Shown here piece by piece: positions 28,765 to 40,562 of a stretch of DNA of 64,000 nt. Positions within the stretch are counted from its first letter, which is position 1. Each line of letters opens with the position of its first letter. The notes under the pieces are model-generated. The model was given only the letters and a program-made list of their open reading frames with translations. It did no database searches and was not told the DNA's origin. The position numbers were made by a program, and so were the translations under genes. Source of the DNA: Zeus faber (taxonomy: Eukaryota > Chordata > Actinopteri > Zeiformes > Zeidae); contig OY482846.1 of assembly GCA_960531495.1 (NCBI GenBank), positions 35,198,565 through 35,262,564 of the forward strand, read 5' to 3'.

Positions 28765-29270
28765 GATGTGGAGAGATACTTTATTCATCCCCGGAGGGAT
28801 GCTGTGTTTCAGCAGCTCACATCAAAAGCAATAAACAATAATAATTGAAAAAAAAGTCATTAGATTTGAAATAGAAAACAAAATAAATAAAGAATAGAAA
28901 ATATGAAAAAAATAGGAACAAAAATGGCAATATGCAATAAAACTGAAAATGTACAATAGATAAATAATACAAGAATATGATACATAATGAGAAAAACAGT
29001 CACTAATATTAAAGCAATAGCAAAAAAAACAACTAATAGCAATATATGGACAAGTTTGAAAATATGCAATAAACCTAATAATAAACAAAAAAATATAATC
29101 TACAAAATGACCGCAAAAATGTTGGTCATATACAATAACTGATGAAACAGTGAACCAGAAAGATAAGCATAAATATCGGCGGAAAATGGTCATGTACAAT
29201 TAACCTAATGACAAAACATTAAATATAAGCCTAAATTTATTTTTGAACCGTAAACAAAATGGCAACAAAC
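28765..29270 (-). mobile_element. LINE 3'UTR-like repeat
   Basis: GATACTTTATTCATCCCCGGAGGG-type sequence (28776 on), cut short here, is the complement of a 3' end shared by many fish LINEs. It is followed by AT-rich sequence with repeated CAATAAAC and ATGCAATAAA words. No RT coding part is present, so it is a strongly 5'-truncated copy. The right border is uncertain. Confidence 0.55.
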
Positions 29271-29599
29271 CAAAATAATTGAAAGAGAGCTAACATCTCC
29301 TTATTAATAAATTCACATTATGGAAGTTGTCTAATTTGTGCGTTGTTTTTTTAGAAGTTAAAAACAAAAATAAATCTAAAAGTAAACAATATACAAGGAA
29401 AATAACTCAGAAATAAACTACCGGTACTCCTCACTTAACGACCAAGTTTCGTGCCTAGGACCAGGTTGTTAAGCAAATTGGTCGATAAGCAAAGACCCGT
29501 GTTATTTCACCGTAAGGGGGCGTGGCGATTGCCAACGCTAGTGAATACTCACAGAGTGCGGGAATGAGAGTGAGACTGAGAACAATGTGGTCCTTTTCA
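29271..29599. other. Intron sequence with a short unclassified repeat
   Basis: AT-rich to 29420. Then 29424-29492 (CTCACTTAACGACCAAGTTTC and GTCGATAAGCAAAG) looks like part of a dispersed repeat that I cannot name. Confidence 0.4.
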
Positions 29600-29795
29600 A
29601 AGTCGCTCAGATCCTTACGCTTGCCCATTTTTCCTGCTTCCAACACATCAACTTCAAGAACTGACTGTTTACTTGCTGTCCAATACATCCCACCCCTTGA
29701 CAGGTGCCATTGGAACAAGATGATCAAAGTTATTCACTTCACCTGTCAGTAGTTTTAATGTTGTGTGGTTGATCTGTGTATATATATATATATAT
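29600..29795 (-). mobile_element. Tc1-like transposon 5' end fragment
   Basis: On the minus strand this begins with the terminal repeat (ACAACATTAAAACTACTGAC), then a leader and the first transposase codons (MGKRKDLSDFEKDHIV), where it breaks into unrelated sequence near 29590. It is the same family as 48655-49290 (shared ACAGGTGAAGTGAATAAC and ACAGTCAGTTCTT). The transposase is truncated to its DNA-binding start. Confidence 0.88.
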
Positions 29796-29806
29796 CACAG
29801 TATACA

Positions 29807-29811
<5 letters not shown>

Positions 29812-29891
<80 letters not shown>
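29812..29891. repeat. (TA)n microsatellite next to the Tc1 end
   Basis: About 75 bp of pure TA, preceded by a shorter (TA)n tract at 29782-29797 and a CACAGTATACAGTG spacer. Tc1 elements insert at TA, so the repeat grew at or beside the insertion site. Confidence 0.95.
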
Positions 29892-29894
<3 letters not shown>

Positions 29895-30304
29895 GGAGGG
29901 GATGCTGAGTGCTCCCTCTCAGTACACGGATGCGACGCTGGGATAAACGACGGCCGACAGCTCTTCCCCACTCGCTGCCACATCTCTGCTGCTCAGCCTT
30001 TCACCTTTATTCCGTTTCATGGGATGACATGTGGCATCGCATTTCATCACTACATGTGGTGGGATAACAACCCGAGTGCGAGTCCTGGCCTGCTCAAGTG
30101 TAAATAAATAAATAATTACAATTCTGCCTCAGTCACTAGATATTAGTGTGACCATCCACAAGGGAAAAGAGGTGGGCGAAATGGGGGCAGATAGCGGGGC
30201 CATCGTAATGCATTTACATTAAGGGCTTTTTTTATTTCCCATCAGAGGAAATGGGCTCTGTGGATCTCTGAAGCAGAAGATAATTTCACAACAAAATCAA
30301 AGGT

Positions 30305-30339
30305 TGGTTTTGTATTTTCACCATGAAAATACAAAACCA
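30305..30339. repeat. Perfect 16-bp hairpin, 3-nt loop
   Basis: The arm at 30305-30320 (TGGTTTTGTATTTTCA) and its exact complement at 30324-30339 enclose CCA. Confidence 0.93.
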
Positions 30340-30453
30340 TCAGCAGACGATGTCTGGCAACTGAATAACAAATGTGTCACTTTGTTATTTATATACATTT
30401 TTTTTTTTTTCAAGTTCTTTGCCCTGGGATCCAATCTTCTGGTATAAGTTGAA

Positions 30454-30480
30454 GGCTTGGACCTTAGAAAGGTCCAAGCC
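30454..30480. repeat. Perfect 12-bp hairpin, 3-nt loop
   Basis: GGCTTGGACCTT at 30454-30465 and its exact complement at 30469-30480 enclose AGA. It lies 115 bp from the previous hairpin. Confidence 0.93.
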
Positions 30481-30564
30481 ATAAATTGACATTTTCTTTA
30501 TTCTTATCTTATCTTTGTTGACATTATACCCCCATCTATGATCTTTTCCATCACTAACACATAG

Positions 30565-32760
30565 TTATTAAGATGCACTTCTGGGATCGGAATTGTGCGG
30601 TACATTTTTTGGATATATTTTTTTTAAAGGAATATCCGACACATATTTCAACACTGTAAGGGGTTTGCTACCCAGGTTCTTACAAGGACACGAGACACAG
30701 AGGTAGAGGTAAAAAACCAGTACCCTGTCTCCCGTGAAAACTGTCTGTCGCGCCCCTCTATAATACAGCTGCCCCTGCTGTTCCTGGACCTGGAGCAAAT
30801 TCTCACGTGATAGGTGGCCCAGCGTGTGGAGTTTTTCTCAAGGTCCAGAACGTCAAAACATTCTTACTGGTGCTAGGCCCTTCCTCCCAGTATTCCTTAA
30901 TAAGGTCCAGCACCCCCCGGGGTCTTCTATCAAAAAGGAGTTCAAAGGGATAAAATTCCATGGAGGCCTTCGGAACCTCCCGTACATCAAACAACAGAGG
31001 GTCCAACCATTTGTCCCAATTACAGCTATCATCGTGCACAAACTTACGAAACATGTTCTTCAGCGTCTTATTGAGCCACTCCACCAGGCCGTCTATCTGG
31101 GAGTGGTACACGCTGTTCCAGATTGACGCCCAATAGCTCATAAAGTTCCCGAAGTGTGCCTGACATAAAGGATGTGCCTTGGTCGGTCAGGATTTCCTTT
31201 GGAATCCCGACCCGGGAGATGACCTGGGACAACGCTTGTGCAGCACTTATTGCAGAAATATTGAGTAACGGCACTGCTTCGGGGTATCGGGTTGCGTAGT
31301 CCACCAGGATTAACACAAAGTCACGTGCACTGTGGTCTAATGGCCCGATGAGATCCATGTCCAGTCTTTCAAAGGGGATCTCCACCAAGGGGAGGGGCCT
31401 CAACGGTGCTTTTGACGTGGCCGGCAGATTAACCAGCTGACACTCTGGACAGTCTGCACACCACTTTCGAGCGTCAGCCCAGATGCCCGGCCAATAAAAG
31501 CGTCCCATTATCCATTATCCATTGGGTTGCTGTTTGCCGCCTGGGAAAGCATTTCCCGGTGGCTTTTGGGTACTAACAACTGGGTGAGCTCCTCTCCTAA
31601 CTGGGTGTCGCGGCTCACCCGAATAACCTGTCCCTAATCATTGAAAAGAAGGGGTGCGCAAGCGCAGCACCTGGGCGCAATGCCACCCCATCAATCCTCT
31701 CTACCCGTTCAAACGATGCGCAGAGTGTCATCTCAAGACTGTTCAAGGGGAAAGTCCCCTTCAGGAAAGCACACAGCAGAGGGTGTGACAGGCGGGAACT
31801 AACCACGGCCTGCACCAAATGGTATTTCCCCCTGTGACGAATTTGCAGCCGCTCCATCGGATACATGTGAATGTCCCCATGCAAACACTGAATCTCCACC
31901 CGTGTTGCTACCACCAAAGCCCGGGATCAAACAAGGCCTTGCAGGACCATGGTCTGCAGGTAGCAGGAGTCCAGCAAAGCCCAGTGTCTACCCTACCCTA
32001 CCCCATCCTCTTGTAACCTTACCCGGTACGTAGCAGACCCCTTCCTCACCGGGGCTGGGGCACGGCATGCTGGCAACCCGGACAACCTGTCCGACCTCCA
32101 TCAAAGGGCAATCCATGTGGCAGTGGTCGAGCAGGCCCCAGCCCCAGCACCCCTGCCCGAGCGTCTGAGCCATCTGGGGGCCCATCTCCATGCCAGGCTG
32201 GGAGGAGGGTGGGGAGAAAAAAGGTTTGATGAGGGAAAGGGGCAGGGCGTCCCGCGGCCCGGGAAGGGGTTAGTTCACCGCCCTTCTCCGGGCTGCCGGA
32301 ACGGTCGACTACCCCGGGAGCAGTCGAAGGGCAGTTTCTTCACTGGACCATCCACCCACCACTGCCGACAGTTCAAACTTGGCGAGGAAGACTTCTGCGT
32401 CATCCTCAGCTGCCATCCGGGGAGAGAGCCTCCGGACGCCGCTCGCCGCGGGCTGGTAGCCGTCCCGTAGCAGTTCCTGCAGTGCTTTGCGATCTGTCTC
32501 CTGCATTCGTGCTATTGCCTGGAGCGTCTGGGTCTGCTGTTGCAGGAGCATCGACTGCGCCTCCTGCATCTGGAACATTGGCTGACCAAAAAGACACAGA
32601 ACGTTAAGTATGGGTTCCAACTGGGACTCCTCCGGTTCCCTGCCGTACTCTCCTCACTGCAAGACAAACAGACATATAAGAATCCTTTCAAGCTGCTGTG
32701 GTCTGCTGATAGGCCAGTTAGTCCAATTGGTGACAGGTGGCACTGAGGCGGGGAACGTCA
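30565..32760 (-). mobile_element. Ty3/gypsy-type LTR retrotransposon fossil
   Basis: On the minus strand, from high to low coordinates: a gag-like region (about 32300-32620), a protease-type region (about 31600-31920), and an integrase with zinc-binding and catalytic-core segments (about 30800-31508), followed by an integrase C-terminal-like stretch. The RT and RNase H parts appear to be missing. No complete LTR pair was recognised. It is broken in several places and looks old. It is related to the fragment at 17345-18375. Confidence 0.88.
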
Positions 32761-33599
32761 GTCTACCACTCTGACTTCCCCTCGCCTCCCGGAGCCCGCT
32801 CGACCACGGCCACGAGTCTGCCACAGAGACCTTATCAGTCGTTTTAAAGCTTCACTGTCAGATGAAAACCTCAAAGCTCTTAATTTTGTTATTTTCCAAT
32901 ATCTTTCATTTTAGTGTACCTATAGCTATTCAACAGAAAGTGTTCAAAACAAGAGAAATGGTTCATTTACAACTTCTGGTTTTCAAAAATTGGTGTTCAG
33001 GATTAAACTAAAATGTGTGTGCTGCCAAGCAAAAAGGTTCACACTAAATTTGACATGTTGTCCTTTTATCTCAGAAGTGAAACCTTTTTGCTGGAAACTC
33101 GTCTGCTTTCCAGAGTTAGGAGATTTTCTGGAAGATATGTATCTCCCCGCGACGTGTAGCTTTGCCTGCAGTAGATGTAAACTCACTGTGTAGTATCATC
33201 TACCCGCGTTCTCCATGCATCAGCAAGCAGGCAGGCGTCATAAATAAAACACTGAGATACTTACATGCTCAGTATTTAATTCATCATCTGAGTCACGGTT
33301 TAACTGATATTCCTCATCCAACCAACAGCGGGAGAAGCAAGAGGGGGCTTTGCTGCTAACTAGGCCTTGTGGGAGACTGCTGTACGCTAGAAACATACGT
33401 TTCAAGTCGTCCTGGTTGAGTCACCCCTGTGTGTTTGCTAGAGTATAAATAGAAAGCTCTGAATAAAAGAAAAAAAAAATAATACAAACACACTGGCATT
33501 CCTGGTGCAATGTGACCTATTTGCTTAGTAGGGTTCTTGCAGCCCAAACTACCAATTTTTCTCAAATTTTCCAAAAGCACAAAATATATACTCATATAT
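32761..33599. other. Intron sequence, no feature seen
   Basis: Ordinary AT-rich intron. I recognise no element. An A run lies at 33469-33479. Confidence 0.55.
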
Positions 33600-34625
33600 A
33601 CCCTCCCTTTGCTCTCAAAACAGCCTCAATTATTCTTGGCATGGATTCCACTAGATGTTGAAAACATTCTCTTTATGTTCTGGTCCATGTTGACATGATT
33701 GCATCACGCAATTCCTGCAGATTTGTCAACTGCACATTCATGCTGCGAATCTCCCGTTCTATCACATCCCAAAGGTGTTCTATTGGATTCAGATCCAGTG
33801 TCTGGGAAGGCTACTAAAGAACATTGAACTCATTGTTATGTTCATGGTGTATTATCATATTATCATGGAAGTAGCCATTAGAAGATGGGTAAATTGTGGC
33901 CATTAAGAGATGTACATTGTCAGCAAGAATACGCAAATAGGTTGTGGCATGTCCATGGATTAATGTTGTTGGTGCCAAATTCTGACCCTACCATCTGTGT
34001 GCCTCAGCAGAAATTGAGATTCATCAAACCAGGCTACGTTTTTCCAGGCTTCTACTGTCCAGTTTTGGTGAGCCTGTGCCCACTGCAGCCTCAGCTTTCT
34101 GTTCTTGGCTGACAGAAGTGCGACTCGATTGGGTCTTCTGCTGTTGTAGTGCATCTGCCTCAGTGTTCGACGCATTCTGAGATGTTTTTCTGCCTACCAC
34201 AATTGTACAGAGTGGTTACCGTAGCCTTTCTGTCATGTCAAACCAGTCTGGCCATTCTCCGCTGACCTACCCCATCATCAAGGCGTTTCCACCCGCAGAA
34301 CTGCCGCTGACTGGATGTTTTCATGTTTTTCACACTATTCTTAGTAAACGTTAGAAACTTTTGTGCGTGAAAATCCCAGGAGATCAGTAGTTACAGAAAT
34401 ACTCAAACCAGCCCTTCTGGCACCAACAATCATGCCCATTCGAAAACACTGAGGTCACATTTTTACCCATTCTGATGGTTGATGTGAACATTAACTGAAG
34501 CTGCTGACCCGTATCTGCATGATTTTATGCATTCCACTGCTGCCACATAATTGGCTGATTAGATAATTGCATGAATATTTATGTGTAGAGGTGTTCCTAT
34601 CCTATTAAAGTCCAGAGTGAGTGTA
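33600..34625 (-). mobile_element. Tc1/mariner-like transposon, decayed
   Basis: The minus strand at 33960-34175 encodes a Tc1-type transposase core (YNSRRPNRVALLSAKNRKLR, then WTVEAWKNVAWFDESQF, which includes the first catalytic Asp of the DDE triad, and TDGRVRIW). The DNA-binding part lies at 34180-34480, with the terminal part near 34600 (CTCACTCTGGACTTTAATAG on the complement). A deletion near 33950 removes a middle part, while 33600-33900 carries the C-terminal coding remnant. It is a different family from 48655-49290 and is not functional. Confidence 0.82.
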
Positions 34626-35048
34626 TGTTATCCATTTCCTACTTTTGTCCATTAGAGAGAAGGGAAGATGTGATGTTTATACTTAGTTATGTATAGGTTG
34701 TCTATGTACAGTATATGTATATGTTATATGTGTATATGTGTGATTATATATAGTAGGAATAACTGGGCTGCTTTTTACTGTCCTTTGTGGGTTATATAAA
34801 CATTCCTCCCTAATATTCTCCAAAAGATCAAGAGTATACCCACCGTTGCCATGGCATTGTAATGTTGACTACTGTGTTGAAAAGACAAATAAATATATAA
34901 GTAAAAATCACAGAGGCTTAATTTGGACCTATTTCAATGCTTTTAGCCAAAGTACATGTTTGTTTCTTGTCACCTAAAGTGAAGCATAAATACCTCGCCA
35001 GGGGTTTCTGTGTGAGTTGTGCATCACTAATGCAACCTCCCTTCTCAG
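34626..35048. other. End of the intron and acceptor site
   Basis: AT-rich, with a TATATGTATATG-type tract at 34709-34751. It ends in a typical pyrimidine-rich acceptor (CCTCCCTTCTCAG, AG at 35047-35048). Confidence 0.7.
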
Positions 35049-35838
35049 ATTTGTTCCAGAAAGCCATCATCCAGAGCGGCACGGCGCTGTCCAGCTGGGC
35101 GGTCAACTACCAGCCTGCCAAGTACACGCGCGCCCTGGCCGAAAAGGTGGGCTGCAACATGCTGGACACCATCGACCTGGTGGAGTGCCTGCAGAACAAA
35201 AACTACAAGGAGCTGATCGAGCAGTACATCACACCTGCCAAGTACCACATCGCCTTTGGGCCGGTCATCGACGGCGATGTCATCCCGGACGACCCACAGA
35301 TCCTCATGGAACAGGGCGAGTTCCTCAACTATGACATCATGCTGGGTGTTAACCAGGGCGAGGGCTTCAAGTTTGTGGACGGCATCGTGGACAGCGAGGA
35401 CGGCGTGTCGGCCAACGACTTCGACTTTGCCGTCTCGGACTTCGTGGACCACCTGTACGGCTACCCAGAGGGCAAGGACACCCTGCGCGAGACCATCAAG
35501 TTCATGTACACGGACTGGGCCGACAAGGAGAACCCAGAGACGCGGCGCAAGACCCTGGTGGCGCTCTTCACTGACCACCAGTGGGTGGCTCCGGCGGTGG
35601 CCACGGCCGACCTGCATGCCCAGTACGGCTCACCCACCTACTTCTACGCCTTCTACCATCACTGCCAGAGTGACATGAAGCCCAGCTGGGCCGACTCTGC
35701 ACACGGCGACGAGGTGCCTTACGTCTTTGGGATCCCCATGATCGGCCCCACGGACCTTTTCAACTGCAACTTCTCCAAGAACGATGTGATGCTGAGTGCG
35801 GTCGTCATGACGTACTGGACTAACTTTGCTAAAACAGG
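35049..35838 (+). CDS. nlgn4x: Neuroligin-4, large cholinesterase-like domain exon
   Basis: This 790-bp exon, phase 1 in and phase 2 out, encodes about 263 residues from [16 protein letters not shown] to [11 protein letters not shown]. It holds most of the C-terminal half of the alpha/beta-hydrolase fold. The acid (GVNQGEG) and histidine ([12 protein letters not shown]) positions of the esterase triad are kept although the serine is lost upstream. An N-glycosylation sequon (NFS) lies in NCNFSKND. The match to human NLGN4X is near-continuous. G+C at third codon positions is much higher than in the flanking introns. The residue made across the upstream splice is Asp (G+AT) where human neuroligins have Gly. 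The frame extends beyond the donor GTACGTTGG, but the exon ends at 35838. Confidence 0.97.
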
Positions 35839-38168
35839 GTACGTTGGCCTTTTTTGAACAAGCTTATTCATTTTATTTTACAATAAACATGCTCTTGAGG
35901 AACCGTTCTTATGTCAGATGCTCAAAGTGATTCTTTGTTTTAGATTGCCTGAAAATGTATTTCTTGACTAACACAATTGCATTGGGGTGAGCCAAGACAT
36001 TGGGATGCTGACAGACATTTTATTAGAATCAGAGCGAATTGGAAATAGCACAGCAGGACCCAAAAACAAAATAAATCCCAATAACTTTGGTTCCACAGAG
36101 GATCTGAAAGTACCTGGATGTGTTGGAAATGTATTTAGCTTTGGTCAAACGTCAAATTTACACTATGGAGCGTAGCCATGATCCTCAAAGCCACATACAT
36201 TTAAGGAGGCAATAGATTAGATATGAAGAGAAACCTGCTCTTCTCCGCTGTCTTGATACTAAATATAAAGTGTCACGTATCACGGTTCTGCGTTGTGGGA
36301 TATGAGCCGGAAAAATGTCGAACTCAGCCACTCACAACAACAGGATCGGGGGGGGCGGCTGGCGAACTGTTGATTAAGCCACGAATAGTTTGCTCTTGTT
36401 TTCAACATAACATTTTCCTAGAAATAAATCTGTTCAACCCGAGGTATTCCGCCGCCTCTATTCTTTGTCAGCAGTCGCCACCAACTCCGATTGTCATCCT
36501 AGTTTTTTCTATCCCAAAATGTTATGGCTTGATATTCCAAGCCATCCTTAATGATTCTCCCAAATTAGCAACATTATAAATAATTGAAAGTTAGGGTTGG
36601 GCGATATGTCAATATCTTCCTGCCACTGTCAGCCCAACAACTAGCAATTGCCGATATATTTGCATGTTTTGTGAAACATTCTTACTTATCGGACAAAAAG
36701 CTGCCAAAACTTATGCTGGTCTGAAGCGTCAACACAATCCAAAAGTTAAACATGGGTTTCAAGCCGATTGGATCTGTCCAAGAATCTCTCCTCTGATAGG
36801 TCAACTGTAGTGGATAGTAATCCAGCTTCTGATTGGCTGAGTGTGACATCACTCATTGTGACACAAAGCAACGTGGTTTTCCAAAAGCGAGGACTATCCA
36901 ATAAAATAAACAGCACATGTAATTTCACCAGGTAAAAAATGACAGAGAAGCGATGCATATCATTGTCGGCTGCGACACACTAGTTTTTAAAGTCAGGTTT
37001 AATGATTTGCCAAGTTGAATTCTCGATGAGACAGACCATTAAATTAGCAACATAAAATGACAAAAACTGCACAACCCCTGACTGGCAGGTCCGGGTTTGG
37101 GGTTCTGGCTGCCTTCTAGTCATCTTGGGGAAGGCTGCCTTTCCTTTAAGCCTTCCCGTTCCCAGCGGGCCTCAGATAAAGCTGTGGCTGAGAGCAAATT
37201 CATCAATGAGAGCCTCTCTCCCTCCGTTTGGAGAACGCCCCTGTCATGAATCACGGCAGATTGATGTTTTCACATCTTTCCCTGATTTCTATACCAGCAT
37301 GAGTGGGCCGGATAGGGATACATGTGTATAAAATGACACCACCCCCTAGTATTCCTTAATGTGCTGTGTGAGTGTGTGTGTATGGCCATATGCACACGTC
37401 TCCTTTGTCGCTGCCATATTTTATTGACTGAGCGGATTGTGCAGCGCTTAATTGTACATTTACCAAGGACACAATGACCACAAAACAGTCTATAAAAGAA
37501 CGACTGTTCGTATGTGTGCGCATTGGTGTGTTGCTGCATGTGCTTTTTCTCCTTTTTTTGAAGACATCAGGCAGTACTTCATTCCTGCCGGTGCAGTGAG
37601 GCAGCACTGAAACGCATTACGGCTCGTCTGAGACGTAGGAAAACATCCTCTTGAGAAGCCGTCCTCTTGAGAACGGCTGTTTATTCCCTGTGCGAGTGCG
37701 CTTCTCTTTTCATAAATCTGTAAGACCGAGACTGCTTGGAAAGACAGAGAGAGAGAGAGGGGGGAAAACAAGGTAGAAGTAGCGCCTGCGCATGTCAAAG
37801 TCTGTACTGTTTGAAAGTGCCAGATTATGTGGCAGATTGCGCGCTTTATGGAGGCATACGCAGGCAGAGCATGGGTGTAGCCGTCCAATAAGCATGGCAT
37901 CATCTCTTGCAGGGGGAGTTTGGTAGCACCAGAGTGGACATATTGTTCTGGCATATGTTAGTGCTGAGACGTCAAGCCGTGAGTGGAGCTCCACCGCATG
38001 TTACCGCGCTTGTGCGACGTGCAACATACTGTATGCAACAATGTGCAACAATGCGCTACCCTTTTAAAGGCAACTTCACGAGTTAGAGACCACACCACAA
38101 CAGATTGATTGATTGAGTTAGAATTTTACTGAAGATATGATGCAAAATACCAAGTATTATGACATACG

Positions 38169-38242
38169 AGATGAGGATTATGATGATGACTATGATGATG
38201 ATGAGGATGATGATGATGAGGATGATGGTGGATGAGATAGAG
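38169..38242. repeat. (GAT)n-rich microsatellite
   Basis: About 75 bp of ATG/ATGAGG units in an imperfect trinucleotide array. Confidence 0.9.
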
Positions 38243-38870
38243 ATGGTAAAGCTATGATTTTGGTGAATTGGGGCTTTTGAGATGATGGATGGCGAGCTTG
38301 ATGAAGGATGGAACACCAGGAGCCTGAACTCTGGGATGGGAATAGGAGTCTTCAGGGCGTCAGGCCTCATCTGGGTCTTCAGATCCCCCCCTCCCTTCCT
38401 AAGGGAAGGAGAAAAAGAGAGGTGGAGACTGGGAAGGCGGTTGGTTGCGAAAGCCAAAACAACCTAATGATGGGTGGATCTGACAGGTATATGTATGTAG
38501 ATGTTGATTGGTAGTAGGTGTGGTTTCCATCCCCTGAACCACAATTTGTGTAAACAAAACAAAGGAATGACTCCTATGCAGGAGTGAATCCAGACTCCTG
38601 ATTAATTTCAAAGATGTGTTCGCTCTGAACGGCTCGTCCATGAGTCTTGCATCACTGATGTGCATGGATGTGCACCCCTGGAAGTACATGTGCTCAGTAT
38701 AGGAGATCCCTGTAGTCTCCTGAGATCTGTTGCCCACAGTGCAATCTGAATGCACATATGAGCTTGATGTATACATACACGCAAAATCATTTGCGGCCGT
38801 TGGCCCCCTTCGAAGGCACTGGGTGACGAGATGAGTTGTCTCTTTGGTATTTCCATTGGAGACGCCTTCC

Positions 38871-38876
<6 letters not shown>

Positions 38877-38908
<32 letters not shown>

Positions 38909-38928
38909 CACACACACACCCACACACG
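38877..38928. repeat. (CA)n microsatellite
   Basis: About 50 bp of CA repeats with a CG and a CC interruption. Confidence 0.95.
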
Positions 38929-40562
38929 CCTCCCTGGATATGCAACAAATCAGAGCTAAGTGAATCTAATGGACACTTTGTGTTACGCATCATGGCCTTT
39001 TAAGATTTTAAACGAAAAGCCCAGTTTGAAGATTCCAGAAAAAAAACGGACTGGTTTTTGAAAGTCGGGCGATAAGGTAATGGCCGTTGATTTTGAATGT
39101 TAACTCTGTTTCAGGTTTCCAGGAGAGCAGAAAGATAATATCTTTGTGCCGTTTGAGTAGTCTTCAAATTGTGTGGTCAGTCCTTACACAAGTTGCTCTG
39201 ATAGAAAGCAGAAACTGAGCTCCGGCAGTTGGTTCTGGAAATATTTTCCTCCATTGGAGACTTTTTTTTCCACTGGCATCTTCAAAAAAATCACACAACA
39301 CAGAATCCCACCGTCTCTTGCTTTATGAAACTATTCCATCGGGTGATGCAATCTTTAACCACAGATAACTCGGGTATTTGGAACCTACAGTATGTAACCA
39401 TGGCGATGTCTCTGGAATTTGATTGTGTCAAGCAAAATCAATCCAGTGGCGAACAAAAGGAAAAATATAATCAAAACAATATAAAAAAACAAATTTTTAG
39501 GCTTGAATTTTGAAATTGAAATACTACATTTTGAGTTTTCAACACATTTGCATTCAATTCAGAATTTTTGTAGATTTTCGCTGATACTGCAGGTTTTAGA
39601 CAGGCACAGCTGTTTGTGTTTGATTATGTCGTTGGGTGCTGTTAGCATTTTAGAATGTTTGCGTCACCTTTGAAATTGTGCTTCCAAGTGGGCATCGTGT
39701 GTGCGGAAAGGATCTCCCGTTCACCATGCGAACAGTAGTGTACAGTGGTAGTACACAGTAGAACAGAAGTAGCAGTCATGTGTCGGTTCTATGAACCGGC
39801 TTCTTTGAACGATGGGAGAGGCCTCCCGTCTGAGAGCCCATTTCTTTTTTTTTTTCTTTCCTGTAACGTATTTGTTAAATACAACCTAGAAACATCTCCC
39901 TTTGGTAATAACATTAAGAGTCAAGTATACTGAGACTTTTGTAGGTTGCGCTGCCCCCCCCCCCACCACCACCACTTTGGAGCCCAAATTTAAATTGCGG
40001 AAAAATAAATGCATGACTAATAACAAGGATTATAATAATAGCAGAATGGAACAGAGCAGAAATATTTCTTGTTTCATATTATATCATACAAATTAAATTG
40101 AAAAATGTGTCTGAATAGAGTCACGTAATTATTTATTAACCATACTATTTCATTAGTAGTGTATTTTTTTTCCTATCAAACTAGGGTAGTTATTCTTTAA
40201 CCATCAATATCACGAAAAATGTAAAAAATGTTGTGAAACATTGTTTAATGCATTCTGGAAATTATGGGAACTTAAACCTCCTAGTATCATTATCGATATC
40301 GATGATTCTGCCCTGGGATTACTTAAAATCGGACTGAAACCAAATTCTGCGGTATCGACCACCCCTACTTATTTGATCACTTCACTCACAACACATACAG
40401 CATTATTTCAGCGCAAGAGAACATTTGTTTGCTACAATTACAATTGTGCTTTTAATGTTGAAATGTTGCCTTAGGTATTTACCATGCAGATGATGTAAGC
40501 CTAAAACAACATTGTTTTTCCAGAATTACACTATTGTAATTGTGCTTGTGGATATACCATTC

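Larger units (their letters stand above)
29892..30564. other. Intron sequence with two tight hairpins
   Basis: No gene. The hairpins at 30305-30339 and 30454-30480 are listed separately. A T run is at 30398-30409. Confidence 0.55.
35839..40562. other. Intron sequence with scattered repeats
   Basis: First part of the 6,187-bp intron. GGGTTGGGCGATATGTCAAT at 36595-36614 begins a dispersed fish repeat seen in related form near 13300. The tandem word CCTCTTGAGAA occurs twice at 37649-37676. A C run is at 39954-39964. No other gene or RNA was found. Confidence 0.55.

Noticed and set aside
28822-29199. 125-codon minus-strand frame rich in Phe, Ile, Tyr
   Set aside because: Low-complexity translation of an AT-rich LINE 3'UTR-like region.
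30305-30480. MicroRNA precursors
   Set aside because: Stems of 12-16 bp with 3-nt loops are much shorter than microRNA hairpins and no longer stem extends them.
35045-35678. Long frames in other phases over the neuroligin exon (for example a 190-codon minus-strand frame)
   Set aside because: They are shadows of the GC-rich neuroligin coding exon. The same holds for 42144-42341 and 42480-42980.
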